Of a DNA stretch of 64,000 bases, positions 16,463-24,528 are shown one piece after another. Location of the stretch: contig OZ245876.1 in assembly GCA_965229445.1 (NCBI GenBank), positions 434,001 through 498,000 of the forward strand, in the 5' to 3' direction. This DNA comes from Owenweeksia sp965229445 (GTDB lineage Bacteria > Bacteroidota > Bacteroidia > Flavobacteriales > Schleiferiaceae). Positions within the stretch are counted from its first letter, which is position 1. The number at the start of each line of letters is the position of its first letter. A model generated the notes under the pieces. It did not search any database, was not told the origin of the DNA, and saw only the letters and a list, made by a program, of their open reading frames with translations. The position numbers and the translations under genes are program-made.

Positions 16463-16810
16463 ATGTCACATAATCCTAATTTACCGAGCGAGCATCATGA
16501 ATCTCCTGAAGGAACATGGTGGGTTTGGAAGGTGTTCATCATTCTATTGGTAGTCACTACTGTTGAAGTAGCACTAGGCATTGTAAAACCTGATTTCTTG
16601 ATGGTGAATATGCTGGGCACTTCTCTGCTTAATATAATTTTCATCGTGCTAACTTTGGTGAAGGCTGCCTATATTGTTGCTGAATTCATGCACTTGAAGT
16701 ATGAATTCAACAACCTTAAGTGGACCATTGTATTGCCTATGGTAATACTGATACCTTATCTAACTTTCATCCTTCTGCTTGAAGGTGGATATATGAACTC
16801 TCTGCTATAA
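16463..16810 (+). CDS. Cytochrome c oxidase subunit IV family protein
   Basis: The product is 115 residues with three membrane helices (about 23-42, 52-76 and 88-108). The pattern VTTVEVALG, then LVKAAYIVAEFMHLKYE, fits the prokaryotic subunit IV family of caa3-type oxidases (PF03626-type), in which the MHL segment follows the second helix. It is a small non-catalytic subunit. Its position directly between subunit III and SCO supports the assignment. Starts at the ATG 18 nt after the previous stop; 5 nt separate it from the next gene. Confidence 0.88.
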   Translation: MSHNPNLPSEHHESPEGTWWVWKVFIILLVVTTVEVALGIVKPDFLMVNMLGTSLLNIIFIVLTLVKAAYIVAEFMHLKYEFNNLKWTIVLPMVILIPYLTFILLLEGGYMNSLL

Positions 16811-16815
16811 GTGAG

Positions 16816-17571
16816 ATGACCGGAAAAACATTGAAACGGGTAGTGCTAATCATGGTATTGGTGCTACCCTTTCTTATTTATTACATTTTCGTTTATAGTG
16901 CAGAGGAGAACTTCTTCGTCACTTTAGAGTATGTGGGACCACAGCAATCTACAGCGTTAAATGCTTCCGGGGAGGACACTGAGACAAGCTATTATAAAGT
17001 ACCTGAATGGGAGTATCTCACTCAAGATGATTCGCTACTCAGTAATTCTGAATTGTTGGGCAATATCTATTTGGTTAATTTCTTCTTTACTACTTGCCCC
17101 AGCATATGTCCGGCTATGAATTATAACGTGCAGCAAATTCAGGAGCGATTTAAGAACTATAAGGACTTTAAAATTGTTTCCCTCTCGGTAGACCCGGAAT
17201 ACGACACAGTGGAGGCCCTTAAGGAGTATGAAAATAAAATTGGTGCAAGATCAGGAACCTGGTATTTCTTGACTGGAAACAAAGAGGCTATTTACCATAC
17301 AGCCCAGGATTATTTTCTATCAGCCATGGAGGATGAAGACGCGGAAGGCGGATTTCTGCATTCTCAAAACCTGGTTTTAGTAGATTGGAACGGTCATATT
17401 AGAAGTGGCCGGGATGATCAGGGAAATCTCAAAGGCGTTTATGATGGCCTTAGTCCAAAATCGATAGAAGACCTCAAATCAGATATAAAAGTGCTGATTG
17501 CGGAATACGAGAAGTCTAAATCAGTAAAGGAGTATAAAGCAGAGAAGGAAAGAAAAAAGAAAGATGAGTGA
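16816..17571 (+). CDS. SCO1/SenC family copper chaperone for cytochrome oxidase
   Basis: The product is 251 residues. One N-terminal membrane anchor (residues about 8-27) leads to a periplasmic thioredoxin-like domain. The copper ligands are all present: C94 and C98 in TTCPSICPAM and H182 in FLHSQNLVLVD. SCO proteins deliver or reduce copper for the CuA centre of subunit II. A Lys/Glu-rich tail (about 230-251) follows the domain. The stop codon overlaps the next gene by 8 nt, implying translational coupling with DUF420. The role is well supported by motif and operon. Confidence 0.95.
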   Translation: MTGKTLKRVVLIMVLVLPFLIYYIFVYSAEENFFVTLEYVGPQQSTALNASGEDTETSYYKVPEWEYLTQDDSLLSNSELLGNIYLVNFFFTTCPSICPAMNYNVQQIQERFKNYKDFKIVSLSVDPEYDTVEALKEYENKIGARSGTWYFLTGNKEAIYHTAQDYFLSAMEDEDAEGGFLHSQNLVLVDWNGHIRSGRDDQGNLKGVYDGLSPKSIEDLKSDIKVLIAEYEKSKSVKEYKAEKERKKKDE

Positions 17572-18124
17572 GCTAAGAGCGGTGGGAGATGAACATCCAA
17601 ATCACGATAAGAAGGTAGTTCCCATCATTATCATTTTGTCAGTTGCCGTACCCCTAATCGTGGCAGTACTTCTTCTATTCCCGAATTTATTTCAATGGGA
17701 GTTGGGTATTAGTAGAGCCACTTTACCTGCTTTTCATGCCATACTAAATGGCACTACGGCATGTATGCTTCTGCTGGGTCTATGGTTTATTAGCCAAAGA
17801 AAAATTAAAGCACATCGCACAGTCATGTTGTCGGCTTTCAGCTTATCAGCAATTTTTCTGGTTTCTTATGTGATCAGCAAACTCAATGCAGAGCCTATTC
17901 CTTTTGGTGGTGAAGGTTGGGTTCGGTATTTATACTTTTTTGTTCTGATCACGCACATTCTATTGAGTATTCCTGTTTTGCCATTGGCCATGTTTGCCAT
18001 TTACCGTGGCTTGTCGGGTGAAAATGCCAGACATCGTCGCATCGTTAGGTGGACATTTCCGGTGTGGTTATACGTTGCCGTTACCGGGGTGCTGGTTTAT
18101 CTATTTATGGCACCCTACTATTAA
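17564..18124 (+). CDS. DUF420 family membrane protein (CtaM-like oxidase assembly factor)
   Basis: The product is 186 residues with five hydrophobic helices after a short His-containing N-terminus. Conserved His residues sit in the helices (LPAFHAILNGTTACML, KAHRTVML, LITHILLSIPVLPLA, and RHRRIVRWTFPVWLYVAVTG). This is the DUF420 layout; Gram-positive relatives (CtaM/YozB) are needed for heme-copper oxidase maturation. Coupling to SCO by an 8-nt overlap supports an assembly role here. The molecular activity is unknown. The assignment to the family is strong, and the oxidase link is inference from context. Confidence 0.9.
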   Translation: MSELRAVGDEHPNHDKKVVPIIIILSVAVPLIVAVLLLFPNLFQWELGISRATLPAFHAILNGTTACMLLLGLWFISQRKIKAHRTVMLSAFSLSAIFLVSYVISKLNAEPIPFGGEGWVRYLYFFVLITHILLSIPVLPLAMFAIYRGLSGENARHRRIVRWTFPVWLYVAVTGVLVYLFMAPYY

Positions 18125-18125
18125 T

Positions 18126-18133
18126 TATATTTG
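18126..18133 (+). promoter_or_regulatory. -7 element TATATTTG 4 nt before the CAMC microprotein
   Basis: An exact consensus -7 box ends 4 nt before the ATG at 18138. If it is active, transcription would begin at or within the start codon. It lies 1 nt after the DUF420 stop. No clear -33 TTG. Confidence 0.4.
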
Positions 18134-18137
18134 CAAT

Positions 18138-18362
18138 ATGAAAGCCATCTACTTCATTCTGGTTATTATTATGCTGGTGCCATTTGGTGCTGATGCACAA
18201 TGCGCGATGTGCAAGGCGGTGGCCGAATCTGGGCAGGCAGGAGGCAGTAGCATTGCCGCGGGTTTAAACACTGGTATAGTGTACCTTATGTTTTTTCCTT
18301 ACTTGCTGCTCGGCGCTGTGGGATATGCTATTTACCGCCAACGAAAAACCCAGAGATCATAG
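18138..18362 (+). CDS. Small CxxC membrane protein linked to the oxidase assembly cluster
   Basis: The product is 74 residues, and the start is the ATG at 18138. A signal peptide (FILVIIMLVPFGADA, about 5-19) is followed by QCAMCKAVAES with a C-x-x-C pair at 22-25, a Gly/Ser/Ala-rich stretch, one membrane helix (IVYLMFFPYLLLGAVGYAIY) and a basic tail. The layout puts the Cys pair outside the inner membrane, next to the helix. I know no named family; similar small CxxC proteins seem to occur beside DUF420/SCO in Bacteroidota, which cannot be checked here. A copper or heme delivery role is a guess from context and the Cys pair. It is 13 nt from the DUF420 stop. Confidence 0.8.
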   Translation: MKAIYFILVIIMLVPFGADAQCAMCKAVAESGQAGGSSIAAGLNTGIVYLMFFPYLLLGAVGYAIYRQRKTQRS

Positions 18363-18387
18363 TTCTAATTTAGCTATTCCTTTCTAC

Positions 18388-18395
18388 TATATTTG
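18388..18395 (+). promoter_or_regulatory. -7 element TATATTTG of the tolC-hlyD-tsaB operon
   Basis: An exact -7 consensus ends 33 nt before the ATG at 18429. No TTG at standard spacing upstream. Confidence 0.5.
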
Positions 18396-18428
18396 CACTG
18401 CTACTCTGAGCTAGTCAAAATTGGTTAC

Positions 18429-19871
18429 ATGCAATTACGCACCCTACTGGTTTCCTTTTTACTGGTAACCTTCGTACATCGAATTCATTCGCAGGAATCT
18501 GAACTTCCTGAATCATGGACACTACAACAGTGTGTAGATTATGCCCTGTTAAATAATGTCCAGATTCGTTCAAGTTTGCTTCAGGCCGAAGTGACCAAGA
18601 ACAATTTAAATAGTTCAAAATGGAATTATGCGCCAGACCTAAGCTTGTTTAATAGCACAGGTTGGAGCTATGGTCTCAACATTGATCCGGTAACAAACAT
18701 TCCCACCAGAAATGATCGTTTTACTTCTTCCTTAAGTCTTAATTCTAACTGGGTGCTGTTTGATGGTGGTCGCAAATACAACAGCATTGCCAGAAACAAT
18801 CATGACTACTTAGCCTCTCTTTATGATTTGGAAGCCATTAAGAATGACATTACCCTAAATGTTACCAGCGCCTATTTACAGATCATGTTGAATGAGGAGA
18901 TTTTGGGAATCGCTATTGAACAGGAGGGCATTTCCAGGTTGCAAGTTGAACAGACCAGAAAGTTGGTAGACGCTGGTTCGTCTCCGCGGGGAGATTTATT
19001 GCAATTTGAAGCCCAGTTAGCGCGCGACGAACAGAATACGGTGGCGGCAAGAAACACCCTGCTAATCGGTAAACTGCAACTGGCAAATTTGCTATTGATT
19101 CCTGAACCGGAAAAGTTTGAAACTTCACAACCGGAGCCTGAGTTACCAGAAGCGGCCTGGTTGGCGTATCAGCCTGGTCAGGTTTATGTTAAAGCATTAG
19201 ATAATCAACCCAGCATTAAGGCGGCAAAAGAACGCATTAGCAGCAGTGAGGAATCCATAGATCTCAGTCAGGGAGGGTACTTGCCTACCGTGAGTTTACA
19301 GGGAAGAATCAATACAATTTATTCGGATGCCATTGTTCAGGTTACTTCCACCTCTGATATTACTTATCCAACGCCAGCCTATGATGGCTCTGGAAATGTA
19401 ATTTTCATTCCCACTACTCAAACCGTTCCCGATGGGTTTGAACTCAAGGATTTTAACAATCAGGTTTCCGATAACCTGAGTCAGTATGTTGGTTTCAATG
19501 TCTCTGTACCCATCTTTAATCAGATGCAGGTGAAGAACAACGTACAAAACGCCAAAATTCAGTACGAGATTTCCCAGTTGCAACTAGAACAGGAAAAGAA
19601 TCAACTCAAACAGATCATTTATCAAGCTCATGCCGATGCCAAAGCATCCTATAATAGCTATTTGGCGGCGGAAAAATCCGTGGATGCCAGTCGTGAAAGC
19701 TTCAGCTATGCCAAGGAGAGATATAGTCTGGGGGCCATCAATCAATTTGATTATGAGACCGCCAAGAATAGTCTGGCCGTTGCGCAATCAGAGATGTTAA
19801 GAGCTAAGTATGATTATATTTTTAAGCTAAAGGTGCTTGAATTTTACCTGACCAACGAGATTAAATTATAG
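18429..19871 (+). CDS. TolC family outer-membrane efflux protein
   Basis: The product is 480 residues from the ATG at 18429; an upstream TTG at 18393 lies inside the promoter and is rejected. The signal peptide (RTLLVSFLLVTFVHRIHSQ) is followed by WTLQQCVDYALLNN, the usual start of the mature TolC fold. Long heptad-rich helices (about 150-225 and 380-470) and two beta-strand hairpins (VNWVLFDGGRKY-like and GFNVSVPIFNQ) repeat, as expected for an outer-membrane trimer with an alpha-helical tunnel. It forms an export unit with the adaptor encoded 1 nt downstream. No inner-membrane pump is encoded next to it. Confidence 0.93.
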   Translation: MQLRTLLVSFLLVTFVHRIHSQESELPESWTLQQCVDYALLNNVQIRSSLLQAEVTKNNLNSSKWNYAPDLSLFNSTGWSYGLNIDPVTNIPTRNDRFTSSLSLNSNWVLFDGGRKYNSIARNNHDYLASLYDLEAIKNDITLNVTSAYLQIMLNEEILGIAIEQEGISRLQVEQTRKLVDAGSSPRGDLLQFEAQLARDEQNTVAARNTLLIGKLQLANLLLIPEPEKFETSQPEPELPEAAWLAYQPGQVYVKALDNQPSIKAAKERISSSEESIDLSQGGYLPTVSLQGRINTIYSDAIVQVTSTSDITYPTPAYDGSGNVIFIPTTQTVPDGFELKDFNNQVSDNLSQYVGFNVSVPIFNQMQVKNNVQNAKIQYEISQLQLEQEKNQLKQIIYQAHADAKASYNSYLAAEKSVDASRESFSYAKERYSLGAINQFDYETAKNSLAVAQSEMLRAKYDYIFKLKVLEFYLTNEIKL

Positions 19872-19872
19872 T

Positions 19873-21165
19873 ATGAGTAAGCGACTGCGAATTATACTCA
19901 TTGTAGCGGCGGTATTGCTGATTATGGCGCTGATAATAGCCCGGAAGCAGGGGGCGATTGGTGGTAGTTCGGCAGAGGAGGTAGAAATTCGTACCGTAGA
20001 GCGATTGGATATTATTGAAACGGTCATAGCCAGCGGCAAGATTCAACCCGAGGTAGAAGTAAAAATTAGTTCTGAGGTTTCTGGAGAAATCATTGAATTA
20101 CCTATCCTGGAAGGGGATGAAGTAGAGAAGGGGGATCTCCTCATACGGATAAACCCAGATATCTATCAGGCAGCAGTAAATCGGGCACGTGCGTCTATGA
20201 ATAGTGCCAACTCAAATCTGGCCACAGCCAAAGCCCAGCTAAAAGAAGGAGAGCGAAGTTTCCAAAGAAGCAAAAAGTTATACGAGCAAAAGGTTATTAG
20301 TGAAGCAGAGTGGGATGCGGCCCAGCGCATGTATGAAGTAGCTCAACTCACGGTAGAAAATGCACGGTTCCAGCTGGCTAGTGCGCAGGCAGGTTATCGA
20401 GAAGCTTCAGACAATCTTAAACGCACCACCATTTATGCCCCAAATGACGGTACCGTCAGTATGTTAAATTCTGAAATTGGGGAGCGAGTGGTTGGTACAG
20501 CGCAAATGGCAGGTACCGAAATAGCCAGGATTGCAGACCTGGAAAATATGGAAGTGCTTGTAGAAGTAAATGAAAATGATATAATCAGGGTGGAAGTGAA
20601 TGATACCACTTTGATCGAGGTAGACGCTTATTTGGAAGAGGAATTTAAGGGTGTGGTAACCGAGATTGCTAATTCAGCACAGCTAGTGGGGGTAAGTGCA
20701 GATCAGGTTACCAATTTTGAGGTGAAGGTGAGAATTCTGAAAAGTTCTTATAAGCATCTGCTAAAAGACGGGGAGAAGTCTCCCTTTAGGCCAGGGATGA
20801 CGGCCTCGGTAGAAATTATTACTGATCGTAAAAAGAATGTATTGGGAATACCCATTGAAGCTGTAACCACCAGAAAAGATACCAGTACCACGGCGAAATC
20901 CTACAAGGTTAGAAGGGAGAAAGCTGAAGGAGAAACCGCGAGCGATGAAGACTTTGAAGTGGTTTTTGTGTATCGCGATGGTCAGGCTGATTTGAGACTG
21001 GTTTCAACTGGAATTCAGGATGATGAACACATTCATATCACTAAGGGTTTGGAAGAAGGTGAAGAAGTGATATCCGGGCCGTATAGTCTGGTTAGCAAGA
21101 AGTTGGTCAATGGTGCGGAGGTTGAGCCGAAGGGCGATGATGATGAAAATGACAAAAAAGAATAA
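19873..21165 (+). CDS. HlyD/MacA-type periplasmic adaptor of an efflux system
   Basis: The product is 430 residues. The N-terminal anchor (RIILIVAAVLLIMALIIA, 6-23) is followed by a lipoyl/barrel-sandwich half (GEIIELPILEGDEVEKGDLL), a coiled-coil hairpin at about 95-180, the second lipoyl half (TIYAPNDGTVSMLNSEIGERV) and a beta-barrel. The last 20 residues are an acidic tail. Adaptors of this type bridge an inner-membrane ABC (MacB) or RND pump to TolC. No pump gene is adjacent; tsaB follows directly instead. The partner is therefore likely encoded elsewhere, and MacA-like is the closer match (inference from barrel and coiled-coil size). Confidence 0.9.
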   Translation: MSKRLRIILIVAAVLLIMALIIARKQGAIGGSSAEEVEIRTVERLDIIETVIASGKIQPEVEVKISSEVSGEIIELPILEGDEVEKGDLLIRINPDIYQAAVNRARASMNSANSNLATAKAQLKEGERSFQRSKKLYEQKVISEAEWDAAQRMYEVAQLTVENARFQLASAQAGYREASDNLKRTTIYAPNDGTVSMLNSEIGERVVGTAQMAGTEIARIADLENMEVLVEVNENDIIRVEVNDTTLIEVDAYLEEEFKGVVTEIANSAQLVGVSADQVTNFEVKVRILKSSYKHLLKDGEKSPFRPGMTASVEIITDRKKNVLGIPIEAVTTRKDTSTTAKSYKVRREKAEGETASDEDFEVVFVYRDGQADLRLVSTGIQDDEHIHITKGLEEGEEVISGPYSLVSKKLVNGAEVEPKGDDDENDKKE

Positions 21166-21855
21166 TTGGCCCTGATTCTAAATATTGAGACCTCCACAGA
21201 GAATTGTTCTGTTTGTTTGGCTAAAGATGGTCAGGTACTGTCGTTGGAAGAAGAATGCAGTGAAAAGTACATCCATTCAGAGCGCCTTCATCCCTTTATT
21301 CTGGAAGTGATGAACGAGGCCGGAAAAGCTTTGAGTGATCTGAATGCTGTGGCCGTAAATAAAGGACCTGGTTCCTACACTGGGTTGCGCATAGGAGTGT
21401 CCGCGGCCAAAGGTTTGGCGTACACCTTAGATATTCCCCTCATCAGTGCCAGCTCCCTGGATGTGTTGGTAGCAGGCTTCGCTCAGAATTGTTCCGTAAA
21501 AAGTGATGACCTAATTGTGCCGATGTTGGATGCGCGGCGCATGGAGGTGTACACAGTCATTTATAGTGCAAAACTTACCCAAATATCCATGATAGAGGCT
21601 CGCATCATTGAAGCGGGAAGTTTGGATCATTTGGAGGCTGAGAAGGTTTATATTTTCGGCACCGGTGCGGCAAAGTGCCAATCGGTATTATCCAAGGAAA
21701 AGTATGTTTTTGAAGGTCCAGAGTATCCTTCAGCCGCTGCTTTGGCAAGGCTTAGCGAAACGAAATTTTTGTCCAGAAAGTTTGAAGACACGGCCTATTT
21801 TGAACCCTTCTATTTGAAGGAGTTTATAGCAGGGAAACCGAAGGCCCCCTTCTAG
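21166..21855 (+). CDS. tsaB: tRNA threonylcarbamoyladenosine biosynthesis protein TsaB
   Basis: The product is 229 residues, typical of TsaB. It is the inactive Kae1-like partner that dimerises with TsaD in making t6A37 on ANN-decoding tRNAs. The N-terminus LILNIETSTENCSVCLA is the ASKHA-fold phosphate loop region, followed by SERLHPFILEVM and VNKGPGSYTGLRIGVSAAKG, the TsaB signature. The start codon is TTG at 21166, immediately after the adaptor TAA (zero spacing), suggesting translational coupling. It ends by sharing a CTAG palindrome with the convergent tag gene. tsaD, tsaC and tsaE are not in the window. Confidence 0.95.
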   Translation: MALILNIETSTENCSVCLAKDGQVLSLEEECSEKYIHSERLHPFILEVMNEAGKALSDLNAVAVNKGPGSYTGLRIGVSAAKGLAYTLDIPLISASSLDVLVAGFAQNCSVKSDDLIVPMLDARRMEVYTVIYSAKLTQISMIEARIIEAGSLDHLEAEKVYIFGTGAAKCQSVLSKEKYVFEGPEYPSAAALARLSETKFLSRKFEDTAYFEPFYLKEFIAGKPKAPF

Positions 21856-22415
21856 CGACTCAGTTCTTTATATCTGAAACAGTTGGTTTGGTGATCATTC
21901 ACCATCCCACATGCCTGCATATGGGCATAAACGGTGGTTGAACCCAAAAACTTAAAGCCTCTTTTCTTCAGATCCTTACTTAATTCGTCGGAAAGCTCTG
22001 AAGTAGCAGGCAAATCCGTCATCCCCTGGCGTGAGTTCTGGATTACTTTACCATTCGTAAACCCCCAGAAATACTTACAGAAGTCACCGTATTCATCACG
22101 GATCTTAATGAAGCATTGGGCATTGTTGATGGCTGCCAAAATTTTCTGTCGATTCCTTATTATACCTGCATTACCCATTAGTCGAAGTACATCTTCATCT
22201 GTATAGCTGGCAATTTTGAGATAGTCGAAATGATGAAAGGCCGCTCGAAAGTTTTCTCTCTTTTTAAGAATGGTATACCAACTTAAACCGGCCTGAAAGC
22301 TCTCTAAAACTAAAAATTCAAACATGCTTTGATCATCGTGTATGGGTACTCCCCATTCCTGATCGTGATAGCTTTGATACAAAGGATCCTCGCCCACCCA
22401 CTCACATCTAGTCAT
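21852..22415 (-). CDS. tag: DNA-3-methyladenine glycosylase I
   Basis: The product is 187 residues, equal to Escherichia coli Tag. It removes N3-methyladenine from alkylated DNA. The zinc-snap ligands occur at the same positions as in E. coli: C4, H17, H175 and C179 (MTRCEW, QSYHDQEW, MVNDHQTNCF). The catalytic-pocket residues E38 and W46 are present in FLVLESFQAGLSW. It is the last gene of a long minus-strand run and converges with tsaB, overlapping by 4 nt. No own promoter was recognised. A 29-nt gap separates it from the upstream glycosyltransferase. Confidence 0.97.
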   Translation of the reverse strand: MTRCEWVGEDPLYQSYHDQEWGVPIHDDQSMFEFLVLESFQAGLSWYTILKKRENFRAAFHHFDYLKIASYTDEDVLRLMGNAGIIRNRQKILAAINNAQCFIKIRDEYGDFCKYFWGFTNGKVIQNSRQGMTDLPATSELSDELSKDLKKRGFKFLGSTTVYAHMQACGMVNDHQTNCFRYKELSR

Positions 22416-22444
22416 GATCTTTTTAGTTTTGGATTGAATAAGGC

Positions 22445-23431
22445 TTAAAGATACCAGTAATCTGTTCCTTCAAAAAGCCGCAGGTTTTCTAGGTATTCGT
22501 TGATTTGTGTCCTTTCTTTATCAGGAGGGTAAACTGCGATAAGAATTTGCACTTCCTTTAGATTCTTAATCTCCTCAAAACTCAAAATATTACTCTGGGA
22601 GTCGGCTTCTTTGAGAGCCATCCTCATGAAATCCACCTTATTAGCTCGTAATATTCTGCTGCTAAGCTGCGCCTTAGTGCCAGCTCCCCAAAGGCAAAGT
22701 TTCTTGGTGGGCTCATAATCCAGTTGGAGAAACCTCTCGAGCTTAAGTTGAAAAAAGGCCTGTTGGCTATAATGATTGGAGCGGCGCGATGTGCGCAGAG
22801 GGTGTTCGCGCCATAACAATGTTAGTTGGTGCGTGTAGTGAATCTTAAAATTATACTCATACCATCGAAAGCACAGATCATAGTCTTCGGGATATTCTAA
22901 TGCATCAAATCCACCAATGGCCAGTAATTCAGAGCGGCGGACCATCCAATTGGGTGAGGCTATCACGCATTCGCGGTAGATATTTTGCCAGGCCTTGCCT
23001 GAAGCCAGATTTTCATTGAGCCAGCGTTCATACTTCAGATATCCTTGAGAGACCGTGTTGTCTGAGAAATATTTGGTATGGCCGGTGACTACAGTATTGG
23101 AGGGGGCAGTATTAAGATGAGTCGCCATAATTTGCAACCTATCCTTGGGCATAAGATCATCGGCGTCCATGCGCGTAATATATTTTCCCTTACTCAGCTT
23201 AAGGGCTTGTTGAAGAGCTGGAATAATACCGTAGCCCTCTGAAGTGAAGCAATTTATTCGGGGATCGAGACTTGCTATTTCCTTTAGTAATACCCTTGTT
23301 CCATCTTGGGAGTGATCATCAATTATGATCCATTCCCAATCTGTGAAGGATTGAGATTGCACAGAGCGTACGCAATCCGCTAACCAGGCTGCCGCATTTC
23401 TTACCGGGGTAATAATACTAAGCCGCGGCAT
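22445..23431 (-). CDS. Family 2 glycosyltransferase
   Basis: The product is 328 residues. The GT-A fold begins at once (PRLSIITPVRNAAAWLADCV) with the nucleotide-binding WIIIDDHSQDGT and the metal-binding D-A-D-D at 89-92 (RMDADDL). Acceptor-side sequence continues to about residue 230 (YPEDYDLCFRWYEY). The last 90 residues (KKLCLWGAGTKAQLSSRIL onwards) look like a small Rossmann-like appendix, possibly a fused regulatory or NAD-type domain seen in some Bacteroidota GT2 proteins. The sugar donor and acceptor are unknown. It follows the VOC gene by 8 nt on the same strand. Confidence 0.87.
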   Translation of the reverse strand: MPRLSIITPVRNAAAWLADCVRSVQSQSFTDWEWIIIDDHSQDGTRVLLKEIASLDPRINCFTSEGYGIIPALQQALKLSKGKYITRMDADDLMPKDRLQIMATHLNTAPSNTVVTGHTKYFSDNTVSQGYLKYERWLNENLASGKAWQNIYRECVIASPNWMVRRSELLAIGGFDALEYPEDYDLCFRWYEYNFKIHYTHQLTLLWREHPLRTSRRSNHYSQQAFFQLKLERFLQLDYEPTKKLCLWGAGTKAQLSSRILRANKVDFMRMALKEADSQSNILSFEEIKNLKEVQILIAVYPPDKERTQINEYLENLRLFEGTDYWYL

Positions 23432-23439
23432 TGAACGCT

Positions 23440-24510
23440 CTAGTCTTTCACCTTATTAAACCTAAGGGCGTTAAGCATCCATCGGGGAAGCGGTTTTTCA
23501 GGTTTGCGATTGCGAATATTCAGGTACCAGTTCCATTTTTCCATCACTGGCACCTTATGTGTTTCCACAAACTCGATCCAGGCTCCATCAGGGTCTTCCA
23601 GATATGCAAACCGCCCGGCTGCTTCTCCCATATCAAATGAATTTCCGGTATCGATGGTGAAAGGAAAGCCTGCCGCTTCGCATTCATCCCTCAGTGCATC
23701 CATATTCCGAATATCAAAACACAGATGGATATACCCCATATCTCCCCAGTATCTATTGGCAAAAATCTTTTTACCCTCATAGTCCAAAGCCTGAATGAGT
23801 TCAATTTGGGTATCGCCAAGTAGCGGACCAAAAGCTCCCTGGCGCGGTTTTGAATTTTGTATTAAGACCCGGCGGAATTTGTGTTTTCCACCGTGGAGGT
23901 CTTCCAAATCTTTGAAATACCCGGTTTCATCGTAAATGGTGTGGTCATGCTCCAGGACATCTCGGTATAACTTCAGGCTTTGTTCCATATCGCTTACGCC
24001 GATAACCGCCCCATACACTCCTCCGGTAACATGATTATTCTTGCCAAACCAGGATGATCCCTCACATACTTCGAACAGATTGCCATTGGGATCTGTAAGG
24101 TAGAAATGTGGCCGGCCAGCGGGATCCTCGGATAGTGAACCCACAATGCTTACATCCTGCTGACGCATTCTTTCGTAAGCCTTGCTCACATCCTTACTTT
24201 TCATTTTGGTGATGTAAATTCCCAAATCGCCCAATTGAGGTTTAAAAGAAGGAGGTTGAGCTTCTCTACTGGTGAATTGCCATATTTCAAATCCACCTCC
24301 ACCTTGCATATTGATTGCAAGAGCTGCATTCCTGCTATGTACCTCTCCTCCGGTGTACTTAGTCATCAATGGGGCTTCAGCTGCCTCTTCAAATATGCCG
24401 ATGTCCATACCAAATGTTTGGCGATACCACTTCCAAAGTGGGTGAACACCGCGATTTCCAATTCCAATTTGTTGAATACCGGAGATAACTTTCTTTGACG
24501 GGCTTTTCAC
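23440..24510 (-). CDS. Tandem VOC (glyoxalase/dioxygenase fold) protein
   Basis: The product is 356 residues with two vicinal-oxygen-chelate modules, at about 8-150 (start GIQQIGIGNRGVHPLWKWYR; end FYLTDPNGNLFEVCE) and about 160-330 (start GAVIGVSDMEQSLKLYRDVL; end FAYLEDPDGAWIEFVE). The paired Glu residues before EVC and FVE and the IHLCFD His are candidate metal ligands. The fold is shared by glyoxalase I, extradiol dioxygenases and fosfomycin-resistance enzymes, so substrate cannot be inferred. The tail (residues 331-356) is basic. It lies between an SDR gene and a GT2 gene, 18 nt and 8 nt away, which may hint at a small-molecule pathway. Confidence 0.8.
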   Translation of the reverse strand: MKSPSKKVISGIQQIGIGNRGVHPLWKWYRQTFGMDIGIFEEAAEAPLMTKYTGGEVHSRNAALAINMQGGGGFEIWQFTSREAQPPSFKPQLGDLGIYITKMKSKDVSKAYERMRQQDVSIVGSLSEDPAGRPHFYLTDPNGNLFEVCEGSSWFGKNNHVTGGVYGAVIGVSDMEQSLKLYRDVLEHDHTIYDETGYFKDLEDLHGGKHKFRRVLIQNSKPRQGAFGPLLGDTQIELIQALDYEGKKIFANRYWGDMGYIHLCFDIRNMDALRDECEAAGFPFTIDTGNSFDMGEAAGRFAYLEDPDGAWIEFVETHKVPVMEKWNWYLNIRNRKPEKPLPRWMLNALRFNKVKD

Positions 24511-24528
24511 TGTATAAGAGTTTTGAAA

